From positions 62,001 to 126,000 of the forward strand of contig CP040925.1 of assembly GCA_001307505.2 (NCBI GenBank): a DNA stretch of 64,000 bases, given 5' to 3'. How positions within the stretch are numbered: position 1 is the stretch's first letter; each line of letters opens with the position of its first letter. The DNA comes from Candidatus Phytoplasma australasiaticum subsp. taiwanense. Its GTDB lineage: Bacteria > Bacillota_I > Bacilli_A > Acholeplasmatales > Acholeplasmataceae. Position numbers and translations under genes: made by a program. The notes under the pieces are model-generated. The model saw only the letters and a list, made by a program, of their open reading frames with translations. It did no database searches and was not told the DNA's origin. Positions 48,001 through 55,819 of this stretch are shown piece by piece.

Positions 48001-50241
48001 AATCAATATTTGACCATGGGTATGAAAAAGCCTCCTAAAGGTATTATCTTGTATGGTCCTCCAGGTACAGGTAAAACTTATTTAGCTGAAGCATTTGCTC
48101 GAGAATCAGGTTTATCGGTTTTTACTTTATCATCTTCGGATTTTTCAAAAACTTATGTAGGTGAAGCTCCGAGATTAATAGAAAATCTTTTTATGGAAGC
48201 TCGTAAAAAATTTCCAAGTATTATTTTAATAGATGAATGCGAAAGTGTATTTCGTTCTCGATCGAGCAATTCTTTGACTACTGATCATGGTAATATTGTG
48301 GCTGCTTTTTTATCTTATTTAGAAGGTGTTCACGAAGATAAAGAAAAACCTGTGTTTATTGTCGCTATGACAAATATCTTAGAAGAAATAGATTCAGCTA
48401 TTTTAAGTCGTTTTGATAAACGTATTAAAGTTGATTTGTGGGATTTACCTTCTATTCAGGAATTTTTAAAATTAAAAGCTAAAGATTATAAATTAGATTT
48501 AATGGCTTATGATTATTTGATAAATGATATTCCTAAAATTATATTTAAGTTTAATTATGATGAATTAAAAACTCCTCGTGGTTTAATTAGTTTATTAAAT
48601 CAAGCTGTTACTATCTCGCAAAGATTAAATCATCAACATCCTTATATAAAATTAATTGATTTGCAGTTATCTTTAGATTTAAAACTAGAAATTAATCAAG
48701 TTAATAAGGGACAAGGTAATTGGGAAAATCATCAACATCAAGCTAATAATTGGAAAGATTTAGCTTTTATTAAAGAATACAATGGTATCCCTATTAAGCA
48801 ACTTTTTGAAGATAACGATTTCGAACCAATAGAATTAGAATATTATCAATTAATTAAAAATAATAGTCAAGAAAATAAAAAACCTGTCTATATTTCTTTA
48901 AGAAATGATGGAGGTTATTTTTATGATATTCATTTGAATAATATGTGGCCTGAACATTTATTAGGTTTTTATTTAGATTTTAAAGAGGTTATAACTGATA
49001 ATTTGAGCTTTTATAATAGTTTGCCAACTTTAAAAATTTCTAATCCGGAAGAACTTTTAAGGTTATATATTACAAATGATAAATATAAGGTTAATTGTAT
49101 ATATTTTGTTTGGGATTTATCTAAACAAAAAGAAATTATTTCTTTATTGTCTGAAAAATGGGAAAATTTTATTAAAGAATATCCGTTTTTACGAAAAAAA
49201 AAGAATAATATGATAGAAGAGATTAATCCCCTAATTAATTCTTTAAATGATTTGGTATTAAATGAATTATTTAATGATTGGTTAAAACAATTTAAAGATA
49301 AATGGATTAACGAGATAATTTCTAAAATAAATTTATCTCAGAAAATGATTAAGGATTTATTGAATTTAAATATTGTTAAATTGATTGAAGAAGAAATCAA
49401 TTTATGTTGGAAAGATTATAATATTTCTCGAGAAACTTGTTTAGAAAAGATTATTATACGATTAAATAAAGATCTTTATGATCGCCTTAAAAAATTGATT
49501 AATGATAAAATAACTGAAATAATTAATCAAATGAGTTTAAATAAAAAAATATTTTCTCAAATTCAAATTGAACAAATTAAAGAATATTTAAAAAAAACAA
49601 CTATTCAAGAATTTGATCAAGAATTAGATTCATTGATTCGAAATAATATTTTATCTGAAGAAATTTTAAATAAAATATTTATGAATCAAGAAAAATATTT
49701 TTATCAACAAGATAGTTTATATTATAGAATTTGGGAAGAAAAAATATATCAACATTTAGATCTCTCTGTTCCTATTTTCGAAAAATCTAAATTGAAAAAA
49801 AATTTAATAAATCAATTAATTAAAAATTATTTTCAACAAAATTTAGAATTGGATAATATTATTGATAATTTAAAAAAATCAATCGAGATTTATCAACAAC
49901 AATTTGAACAAAAGTTAGAAACAAAAATTAATCAAATTGTTAATCAATATTTTTTGTCTAATTATTTTCATGATTCTACTGATCTTAACACTATCAACTT
50001 AATCAGTAAACGAGCTAGTTTATGGATTAATCATAATTTAAAATTAGATGAAACAATTACATCAGAAGAAGAAATTGAAAATATGGTATTTAATTTTTTA
50101 CAAAAATATTCAAAAAATATAATTCATACTCAACAAGGTTGGCAATTTTGGTTAGAACGTAATTTTATTAAAATTATTATTTTTATTATTTTATTTTATT
50201 TTGGTTATTCTTTGTTGCGTTTTTTTAATATAAAAAAATAA
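45094..50241 (+). CDS. Giant AAA+ ATPase with tandem-repeat coiled coil and two membrane ends
   Basis: 1715 residues. Order: an N-terminal membrane helix (about 5-27), a unique region to about 260, a repeated Gln/Glu/Lys-rich coiled coil (about 264-885), then an AAA+ domain with Walker A GPPGTGKT (about 988-995), Walker B IILIDECES (about 1043), sensor AMTN and arginine finger ILSRFDKR. A helical C-terminal part of about 500 residues follows and ends in a second membrane helix (about 1690-1711). The AAA part resembles FtsH and other classical AAA ATPases, but no HExxH protease motif is seen. Function unknown; perhaps a membrane-tethered remodelling machine. No good ribosome-binding site is seen. 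Confidence 0.85.
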   Translation: MKIQKNYLFFFVFFCVFKILIFLFWSNLIIKSKNINLTHFSLLNSKFSQEQDINFDKELKQIEINEFKALLKIKNSFPQYFQESNKDKINFLLNQVLVLILGEIKNHNYQFNNQESIFDFTKYLSMLDKYDLFNGFKDKIEEIVFDPDKYIFVFPGSSVEFQNYDKYLMYKDSSFKLDNKGIFWSNWFPKNFLFISKNYLDTVLKLSIDIWDSKNNQDKQSFINELELLQKKYILLSKVDTDFHFLKHKIKKINVFSNTERDIIASLKQTIADKESQYRQQADLSEQERHQLKSEIDGLKEDLITNKGKVARYEKDLEKAHQDLANISVSLETIKAELQQDHQSSETTINTLQTELRTLQEKRDQLQGNLDRVKQDNADLKNQNEQLTRQLTSLQEEMGLLKERLAQQRKIIDHLNQVVSETHDHQSNLLTSIASLKQTIADKESQYRQQADLSEQERHQLKSEIDGLKEDLITNKGKVARYEKDLEKAHQDLANISVSLETIKAELQQDHQSSETTINTLQTELRTLQEKRDQLQGNLDRVKQDNADLKNQNEQLTRQLTSLQEEMGLLKERLAQQRKIIDHLNQVVSETHDHQSNLLTSIASLKQTIADKESQYRQQADLSEQERHQLKSEIDGLKEDLITNKGKVARYEKDLEKAHQDLANISVSLETIKAELQQDHQSSETTINTLQTELRTLQEKRDQLQGNLDRVKQDNADLKNQNEQLTRQLTSLQEEMGLLKERLAQQRKIIDHLNQVVSETHDHQSNLLTSIASLKQTIADKESQYRQQADLSEQERHQLKSEIDGLKEDLITNKGKVARYEKDLEKAHQDLANISVSLETIKAELQQDHQSSETTINTLQTELRTLQEKRDQLQGNLDRVKRDNADLNQKIDNHLNTFERVLKSMETVTSSLLNFLDKKDSENIKNTSLNIDAQRFFKDTSQMPLFSQLIGMSNEKEQLQDYLNYLKNTNQYLTMGMKKPPKGIILYGPPGTGKTYLAEAFARESGLSVFTLSSSDFSKTYVGEAPRLIENLFMEARKKFPSIILIDECESVFRSRSSNSLTTDHGNIVAAFLSYLEGVHEDKEKPVFIVAMTNILEEIDSAILSRFDKRIKVDLWDLPSIQEFLKLKAKDYKLDLMAYDYLINDIPKIIFKFNYDELKTPRGLISLLNQAVTISQRLNHQHPYIKLIDLQLSLDLKLEINQVNKGQGNWENHQHQANNWKDLAFIKEYNGIPIKQLFEDNDFEPIELEYYQLIKNNSQENKKPVYISLRNDGGYFYDIHLNNMWPEHLLGFYLDFKEVITDNLSFYNSLPTLKISNPEELLRLYITNDKYKVNCIYFVWDLSKQKEIISLLSEKWENFIKEYPFLRKKKNNMIEEINPLINSLNDLVLNELFNDWLKQFKDKWINEIISKINLSQKMIKDLLNLNIVKLIEEEINLCWKDYNISRETCLEKIIIRLNKDLYDRLKKLINDKITEIINQMSLNKKIFSQIQIEQIKEYLKKTTIQEFDQELDSLIRNNILSEEILNKIFMNQEKYFYQQDSLYYRIWEEKIYQHLDLSVPIFEKSKLKKNLINQLIKNYFQQNLELDNIIDNLKKSIEIYQQQFEQKLETKINQIVNQYFLSNYFHDSTDLNTINLISKRASLWINHNLKLDETITSEEEIENMVFNFLQKYSKNIIHTQQGWQFWLERNFIKIIIFIILFYFGYSLLRFFNIKK
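45883..47752 (+). repeat. 507-bp tandem repeat, about 3.7 copies, inside the AAA+ gene
   Basis: Copies begin at 45883, 46390, 46897 and 47404, exactly 507 bases (169 codons) apart. As far as I can see by eye they are identical, synonymous positions included; the fourth stops after about 350 bases. Each unit is coiled-coil: SLKQTIADKESQYRQQADLS ... LKERLAQQRKIIDHLNQVVS. The unit holds more G and C (CAG, CGT, GGC codons) than the rest of the gene. Identity at silent sites means very recent duplication or ongoing homogenisation. Confidence 0.97.
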
Positions 50242-50346
50242 ATTTAAAATTAATCAATTTGTTTAATTTTCCGTTTTATAACGGAGAATTATTGTTGATA
50301 ATTTTAAAAAAAATAAGATTTTTTTTATTTCTTACTTTATATTTGT

Positions 50347-50352
50347 TATAAT
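50347..50352 (+). promoter_or_regulatory. Likely -10 box for tRNA-Ser
   Basis: TTGTTATAATC, a TATAAT with an upstream TG (extended -10), lies about 50 bases before the tRNA. I see no strong -35. Confidence 0.5.
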
Positions 50353-50401
50353 CTATTGCGTATTAACATTTTTTAAAATAAAAATTAATAAATTTTTTTA
50401 T

Positions 50402-50493
50402 GGAGCAGTACTCAAGTGGCTATAAGAGGCATCTCTGCTAAGGATGTAGTTCAAGAAATTGATGCAAGGGTTCGAATCCCTTCTGCTCCGCCA
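50402..50493 (+). tRNA. tRNA-Ser(GCT)
   Basis: 92-base tRNA with the long variable arm of serine tRNAs and encoded CCA. The acceptor GGAGCAG pairs with CTGCTCC; the anticodon loop CTGCTAA has GCT; the T arm reads AGGGTTCGAATCCCT. No intron. Confidence 0.94.
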
Positions 50494-50536
50494 TTTTTAT
50501 TTTTTGGATAATGAAATTTTAAAAAAATTTTAAATA

Positions 50537-50588
50537 AAAAAACACTCTCTAAATGTTTTTATACACATTAGGAGAGTGTTTTTTTATT
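50537..50588. terminator. Bidirectional terminator
   Basis: AAAACACTCTC...AAATG pairs with CATTAGGAGAGTGTTTT, flanked by A-run and T-run. It can end tRNA-Ser transcription and, in the other direction, the minus-strand surface-protein gene. Confidence 0.88.
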
Positions 50589-50612
50589 TGTTTTAATAAC
50601 AAATTTAAATAT

Positions 50613-51662
50613 TTATAAATGATTTTTATGTTGAGGTTTTTTGTTAAATTGATAAATTATAAGTAAAAATGTTATTGTTATTATAACGCACAATAAGTAA
50701 AATAATTTGGTTGCTAATGAAGAGTTATTATCTGATGAAAGTTTAAAATTATCATTATCACTATTGTTAGTGTTAGTATTAGAATTATTATCAGTGTTTA
50801 TAACTTGATTAATTTCATCTTTTAAATTTGTTAATTTTATGAATTCGTCGTTAAAAGTTTGTTTTATTATGGTATCTAATGATAGTTGTTTATAATTTGT
50901 AGATTGATCAATGATCTTTTCCTTTATAAGTTGTGCTTCCACGGGTATATATATGTTTTCTATTGCTATTTTTAGTTCGTCAAGTTCGTTTTTTATATCA
51001 GCATTTAAGTGTTCGCTCGTTGCTAAACTCAAAATATCAGAATTTAATTGTCTTAGTTTTTCCGTTTTGTCTTGGAAATTATTACATATCTCTTGAAATT
51101 TTGTTAAATTATTTGTTAATAAATCAATAGTTACTTCTTCTGGTTGTGTATTTTGTAAGTATAATGAACTTTCAATTAAATCGTTAATTGTATTTAAATA
51201 TTCTGTTATTGAATCATCGAGTTCTTTTGATTTTGTTTTTAATGCATCGTTATCTTGGTTTGGTAGATTTTTTACTATATCATCAATGCTATTAATTCGG
51301 TTTCGGACTGAAGATATTTTTTCATCTTTTTTATCAAATAATGTTGATTTTAGTTGTTTAATGTTGGCATTTTCATTAAAAAAAGTATATATAGCTTTTT
51401 TTATTTGATCATATTCATTGATTAAAGCGTCGCATTGTGACGATAATGATGAATTTTTTGCTATTTCTGGTTTACTTTTAATTTCTTGTAAAAATGCCAA
51501 TATATCGTCTGCTGTCGAAGTTTCTTCTGTCGTATTAGCTTTTAATAAAAATTTTGAATTTAAAGTTATATAATTAAAAGTAAATAATATTAAAATTATG
51601 AAAATATTTAATGAATTTTTAATGTTAAAAAATTTTTTGATATTGTTTATTTTTGTATGCAT
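50613..51662 (-). CDS. Putative surface protein: signal peptide, helical exterior, C-terminal anchor
   Basis: 349 residues from an ATG at 51662, chosen because AAAGGA lies about 10 bases before it; an upstream in-frame ATG at 51713 would add 17. A basic start and hydrophobic helix (about 20-40) end near LLKANTT, a plausible signal cleavage site. A long helical, Asn/Asp-rich domain follows, then a membrane helix (about 317-337, LFYLLCVIITITFLLIIY) and a short basic tail. This matches the layout of phytoplasma antigenic membrane proteins (Amp-like), but I see no sequence match. Tandem Asn/Asp/Ser before the anchor. Confidence 0.65.
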   Translation of the reverse strand: MHTKINNIKKFFNIKNSLNIFIILILFTFNYITLNSKFLLKANTTEETSTADDILAFLQEIKSKPEIAKNSSLSSQCDALINEYDQIKKAIYTFFNENANIKQLKSTLFDKKDEKISSVRNRINSIDDIVKNLPNQDNDALKTKSKELDDSITEYLNTINDLIESSLYLQNTQPEEVTIDLLTNNLTKFQEICNNFQDKTEKLRQLNSDILSLATSEHLNADIKNELDELKIAIENIYIPVEAQLIKEKIIDQSTNYKQLSLDTIIKQTFNDEFIKLTNLKDEINQVINTDNNSNTNTNNSDNDNFKLSSDNNSSLATKLFYLLCVIITITFLLIIYQFNKKPQHKNHL

Positions 51663-51713
51663 ATATGTAAAATTTATCCTTTCATTAGTAAGATTAAAAA
51701 AATAAAAAATCAT

Positions 51714-52107
51714 AATAAATTTGTTGATATTTTAATCTTATACAAGATTAATTCTAACATATTTTTTTTTTAAGATAATGTTTTATAAAAATTTTATTGT
51801 TAATTTTTTTAATTTTTTTTATATTTAATGGTTTAAAAAATTATTAATTTTAAATTAAAAATCAATTAAGTTCGATAAAATGATTATTTTAATATTGACT
51901 TTAATGGTTAATGTTGTTAGAATAAAAAGCAGTTTAATTAATTGAATTTTTTAATTTTGATTACGAACTATAAATATTCGAAATATTTAATTTGGGTTAA
52001 AAAAATTTAATATGTGAAGTTTTATTTAAGTGAGTATTTTGATATTTTGTTTATTTTATTTTTTATTTAAAATTATTTTATTTCAGATTATTATGAAAAT
52101 GCATTTA
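51714..52107. other. Intergenic, no gene seen
   Basis: AT-rich stretch before the tRNA cluster. It should hold the cluster promoter and that of the minus-strand surface protein; I cannot point to either with confidence. Confidence 0.5.
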
Positions 52108-52183
52108 GGCCCGTTGGAGAAATGGTTAACTCACATGCCTTTCACGCATGCATTCACGGGTTCGAATCCCGTACGGGTCACCA
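52108..52183 (+). tRNA. tRNA-Glu(TTC)
   Basis: 76 bases with encoded CCA. Acceptor GGCCCGT pairs with ACGGGTC (one G-T); anticodon arm CATGC-CTTTCAC-GCATG with TTC; T arm CGGGTTCGAATCCCG. First of four tRNAs in a row (Glu, Arg, Pro, Gly). No intron. Confidence 0.95.
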
Positions 52184-52214
52184 GAGTTAAAATTATTTTG
52201 TTTTTATAAATATT

Positions 52215-53411
52215 GCACCCATAGCTCAACTGGATAGAGCATCTGACTACGGAGGGCGCAAAAGATGCGCATAATTCCGCTATTTAACGCATAGCCTGGA
52301 GCGATAATCTCCAGAGGTCACGTAAACACTGTAAGGTGGGCTTGATTAATTGTCTCGAAAGAGTAATTAATAACAGCAAAAGCACGCAAGCGCGATGAGA
52401 CGAAATATCTAGTCAATAAGTCGGCGCCAGACCAGAAGTCAAGGAGAAGGTGAAAATCCCTAATCAGTTAAAAAGCGTGGTAATTTCAGAGACATCTTCG
52501 GTAAGATATTGATAATAATAACCGAGATTTTGAAGGTAAAAGATATAGATTCGTAGTATCTTTTAATTATCTGTAAAGTTAGTTCAACTGACTCTTCAAA
52601 CAAATACCTTTTTATGTTTTTTAAAATACATAAATGCCTCAATTTAATAAATAAATTGTAAACTGAACCTAAAACTTCACGTAGAATTATGTCGTAACTT
52701 TGATCTCCCTAAAGATAGATTTTTGATAAAAATCTTAAAACAGCCAGTGGCTGATCCAAGGGAAAAGTGAAACTTAGAGTAGTCGTCAGTTTAATTCTAA
52801 AATTGGAATATTTTAGAAGAACCTGATCACGGCGAAGGATAATAACCTTTACAAGGCGAAAGAGTTTCAATATCTTTCAGTTTTTTTATTTAATAAACTT
52901 AAAAATTAGTATTTAACTATTTTATCAATCCGCGTTAAGGTTCTTTTTTAATTTATGGATAATTTAACTTAAAAAATTTTTTCTAAAAATTTATTAAAAT
53001 TTTTGTGATTATTATTTTTTATTTAATCATATTTATTTTTAAAATTTTTTAGTACCGGAGTAGATGAATAAATTATTAATATCTAATAGTTTTTTTTGAT
53101 TTTAAGTTATTAAAATCTAATTCATCAACTATATGTTTAAAATCGATATAAACCTAAACCGGTTTAAACGAGTGATTATTTAGTGGATATTTTAAAATAT
53201 AATAACATACTATTAATATGAGTTAGTAATAATTTTTTTATGTATTTAAATAACAAAACAAAGATATTAGGAGCCGGATGTTTGGAAACTTACTTGTCCG
53301 GTTCTGTGGGGGGCTAATTTCGAATATGAAATCTAATTAATTATTTTTCTAAACCGATTTAATCTATCCTAATTCAGAAGGTTGGGGGTTCAAATCCTCT
53401 TGGGTGTGCCA
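52215..53411 (+). tRNA. tRNA-Arg(ACG), split by a group II intron
   Basis: Exon 1 is 52215-52253 and exon 2 is 53374-53411. Joined, they form a 77-base cloverleaf with encoded CCA: acceptor GCACCCA/TGGGTGT, anticodon arm TCTGA-CTACGGA-TCAGA with anticodon ACG, T arm GGGGTTCAAATCCTC. The intron lies after A38, exactly at the 3' edge of the anticodon loop. Neither half can act alone. Anticodon ACG is the form that is normally edited to ICG and then reads CGU, CGC and CGA. It is the only Arg tRNA in the window. Confidence 0.92.
52254..53373 (+). mobile_element. Group II intron without ORF in tRNA-Arg
   Basis: 1120 bases, GGGCGC to CCTAAT. Domain V is at about 53271-53304 (AGCCGG, GAAA loop, CTTGTCCGGTT), then GTGGGGGGC and domain VI. 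A 9-bp hairpin at about 52537-52565 has TTCGTAG (52550-52556) in its loop, which pairs with all seven bases of the anticodon loop CTACGGA (52247-52253), one G-T. Its first about 205 bases nearly equal those of metK intron 2. Domain IV is enlarged: AATATCTTT (52869-52877) and AAAGATATT (53260-53268) bracket about 380 AT-rich bases without a coding frame. Confidence 0.92.
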
Positions 53412-53432
53412 TTCATTATTATTATTATTTGT

Positions 53433-54282
53433 CGGGAAGTAGCTTAGTTTGGTTAGAGCGCCTGGTTTGGGAGGGCGAGAAAGATGCCCAAAATTTTTAG
53501 TGGCTTAACCATCCACCATCATTATGATAATATGATGCAACATATATCTGGTTAATTAAATCGAAAGATTAATTGATTATAGCAAGATATAAAAGCGCAT
53601 TGAGTAAAATAATTTTTACAATAGATTAGTGCAAGTTGAATGATGACTATGGATAAACTTTAATTAGAGTCTAAGAGAATTAAGAAATCGATTTTAATAA
53701 AGATAAACTAATAATTTTAGTTATTTTGAAGTTTTATTTTAATTTGTCCCAAGATTAAAATAATTATCACCTTTAGTTTTTTAATTAAAGGACTACATTT
53801 AAGATTCGCCTATTTTAAATTTTTTGATTAAAACAGATTTTAATTTATTATAGGTTATCTCACCTAAGGTCATCGGGTAAATAATTTGGAGTAACTTCTA
53901 TCTCCCTAAACTGTATTATATCTTTTATAATTTTAAATTTATAATGCGGCAAGGGAAAAGCAAAACCATAGTAGTCATGGTGTATTCAAGGTAAGTTTTG
54001 GAATATTCTTATCATATGATCCCATTTAAGAGATTAGGAAAACTAATTACAAGGCGAAAGGGGCAAAATAATTTCTATTTATAATTGAATATCTCTAAAG
54101 TTAATAAAATTTAAATTTTATTCGTTAGAAATATTGAAATGAAATTATTTAAACGCCGTATACTTGGAAACTTGTTTGTACGGTGTTGTGTGGGGCTTGT
54201 TGTAATAATGAAAAAATCATGAAACGCAATAATTCTATCACAATCCAGGAGGTCGCGGGTTCGAATCCTGTCTTCCCGACCA
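53433..54282 (+). tRNA. tRNA-Pro(TGG), split by a group II intron
   Basis: Exon 1 is 53433-53472 and exon 2 is 54245-54282. Joined, they give a 78-base cloverleaf with encoded CCA: acceptor CGGGAAG/CTTCCCG, anticodon arm CCTGG-TTTGGGA-CCAGG with anticodon TGG, T arm GCGGGTTCGAATCCTGT. The intron again follows position 38. TGG can read all four proline codons by wobble, so this may be the only proline tRNA. It lies 21 bases after tRNA-Arg. Confidence 0.93.
53473..54244 (+). mobile_element. Group II intron without ORF in tRNA-Pro
   Basis: 772 bases, GGGCGAG to CACAAT. Domain V at about 54153-54186 (CGCCGTATAC, GAAA loop, TTTGTACGGTG), then GTGTGGGGC and domain VI. A hairpin at about 53735-53761 with stem ATTTTAAT/ATTAAAAT carries TCCCAAG (53747-53753) in its loop: it pairs with the whole anticodon loop TTTGGGA (53466-53472), with one U-G. 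Despite the neighbouring site, the sequence belongs to a different sub-family from the tRNA-Arg intron, nearer metK intron 1. A frame spanning its 3' end and the next tRNA is not a gene. Confidence 0.92.
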
Positions 54283-54321
54283 TTTTATTATTAATTTTAA
54301 ATTTAATTTATCTAAAATTAT

Positions 54322-54396
54322 GCGAATGTCGTATAATGGTTATTACCCTAGCCTTCCAAGCTAGATATGTGGGTTCGATTCCCATCATTCGCTCCA
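54322..54396 (+). tRNA. tRNA-Gly(TCC)
   Basis: 75 bases with encoded CCA. Acceptor GCGAATG pairs with CATTCGC; anticodon arm CTAGC-CTTCCAA-GCTAG with TCC; T arm GGGTTCGATTCCC. No intron. Last of the Glu-Arg-Pro-Gly cluster. Confidence 0.95.
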
Positions 54397-54536
54397 GTTT
54401 TAAATTAAAATTTATACAATAATAATTTGTAGCTATCTTATATAAAAAAATATTCTATTTTTAAATTTCGTCTTTTAATTTATTATTGTATTAATTTTAT
54501 TTTATATTTTTATAAAAAAAACTATTTAAAAGATGC

Positions 54537-54565
54537 TTGACATTATTATTTGATTTTAATATAAT
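54537..54565 (+). promoter_or_regulatory. Consensus sigma-70 promoter for rplM-rpsI
   Basis: TTGACA at 54537-54542, 17-base spacer, TATAAT at 54560-54565. It leaves a leader of about 280 bases before rplM. Confidence 0.85.
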
Positions 54566-54572
54566 TTGATTA

Positions 54573-54851
54573 TCTATCTGTTTTATTGGGGTTTATTTTA
54601 AAGTTTTACCATTTCTTTTGGTAGTTTTTATTATATATTATGATTTTCATTGTTATTTTAAATGTTGCTGTTATGTCGGATATTATTGTTTTATAAATTT
54701 AATAACAAAATTTAAATATTTTTTTATTTTATTTAATTGGTTAATGTTTTATTATATATTTAATTTTACAATTTATATAAAATTTTATAATTTATATAAA
54801 TTATTAATTGACAATTGTTATTAATTGTTTAAATGGAGATTTTTTGAATTT
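54573..54851 (+). promoter_or_regulatory. Long leader of rplM, possible control RNA
   Basis: Between the promoter and rplM. A hairpin TACCA/TGGTA with a 7-base loop (about 54608-54624) is followed by TTTTTATT, so it could act as a weak terminator. A leader RNA controlling the L13 operon is known in Firmicutes; I cannot show that this is the same structure. A T-rich open frame inside is not a credible protein. Confidence 0.35.
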
Positions 54852-55328
54852 ATGACTAATAATACTACAGTATTTTATAATAAAAACTTAACTGATTTAA
54901 ATCGCACTTCTAGTATGAGTGAAAATGATTTAAAAAGAAAATGGTATATTATCGATGCCAATCAAAAAGTTTTAGGAAGAATAGCGACAAAAATTTCTTC
55001 TATTTTGATGGGTAAACATAAAACTGTTTATACTCCTCATATCGATAATGGTGATTATGTAATAGTTATTAATGCTAAAAAAGTTAATTTAACAGGAAAA
55101 AAAGTTAATCAAAAAAAATATTATAGACATTCAGGATATCCTGGCGGCTTGACTCAAGTAAAGTTTCAGGAAATGATGCAAAAATTTCCTAATAGAATCA
55201 TTGAAAAAGCGGTTTTTGGTATGTTACCTAAACATAAATTAGGTAACAAAATAAGAAAAAAATTGTTTGTTTATGCTGATAATATTCATAAACATAAAGC
55301 TCAAAATCCAGAAAATTTAGAGGTATAA
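54852..55328 (+). CDS. rplM: Ribosomal protein uL13
   Basis: KWYIIDANQKVLGRIATKISSILMGKHKTVYTPHIDNGDYVIVINAKKVNLTGKK is typical L13. I take the ATG at 54852, 14 bases after GGAG; an in-frame ATG at 54825 lies before that site. The N-terminus still has some 30 residues before the conserved KWYIIDA, longer than usual, so a later start (54918, MSENDLKRKW) is possible, but no ribosome-binding site precedes it. Pairs with rpsI. Confidence 0.93.
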   Translation: MTNNTTVFYNKNLTDLNRTSSMSENDLKRKWYIIDANQKVLGRIATKISSILMGKHKTVYTPHIDNGDYVIVINAKKVNLTGKKVNQKKYYRHSGYPGGLTQVKFQEMMQKFPNRIIEKAVFGMLPKHKLGNKIRKKLFVYADNIHKHKAQNPENLEV

Positions 55329-55335
55329 TTTTAAT

Positions 55336-55728
55336 ATGACAATAATACAATTTAATGGAACTGGCAGGCGTAAAACTTCTGTTGCAAGAACTATTTTAAG
55401 AACAGGTTCAGGAAATATTATAATTAATAACAGAAATTTTGAAGAATATATATCATCCCCTATTAATCGTTCGGAAATTTTAAAACCTTTAAAATTAACT
55501 AATGAGTTAAATTGTTATAATATTCAAGTTATTGTTCATGGTGGAGGCTCTACCTCTCAAGCAGAAGCTATTCGTTTGGGCATTTCTAGAGCTTTGTTAA
55601 GAGCTAAACCATCTTTGAGAAGTATTTTAAAAAAAGCAGGTTTTTTAACTAGAGATGCTCGTATTGTAGAACGCAAAAAACCTGGTTACAGAAAATCACG
55701 AGCTCGTCCTCAATTTTCTAAACGTTGA
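55336..55728 (+). CDS. rpsI: Ribosomal protein uS9
   Basis: 130 residues: GTGRRKTSVARTILRTGSG at the start, VIVHGGGSTSQAEAIRLGISRALL in the middle, and the basic tail ERKKPGYRKSRARPQFSKR that reaches the ribosomal P-site tRNA. It starts 7 bases after rplM, the usual pair. Confidence 0.96.
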   Translation: MTIIQFNGTGRRKTSVARTILRTGSGNIIINNRNFEEYISSPINRSEILKPLKLTNELNCYNIQVIVHGGGSTSQAEAIRLGISRALLRAKPSLRSILKKAGFLTRDARIVERKKPGYRKSRARPQFSKR

Positions 55729-55819
55729 TGTTTTTATAATTTTCATTTTTATTTATTATTGAAATTAAATTTTTAAATTTAAATGATTAGTTTTGGTTTT
55801 CTTAAAAAAGGGGATAGTT

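Noticed and set aside
52215-54282. Group I introns in the tRNA genes, as known from other bacteria
   Set aside because: The 3' part has the domain V hairpin with GAAA loop and a domain VI ending in AT, and no group I P7/G-binding core or terminal G was seen.
54183-54422. A 79-codon frame over the tRNA-Pro 3' part and tRNA-Gly
   Set aside because: It translates domain V/VI and tRNA sequence; a shadow.
54618-54824. A 68-codon frame before rplM
   Set aside because: Low-complexity Phe/Tyr/Ile peptide from T-rich leader DNA, no ribosome-binding site.
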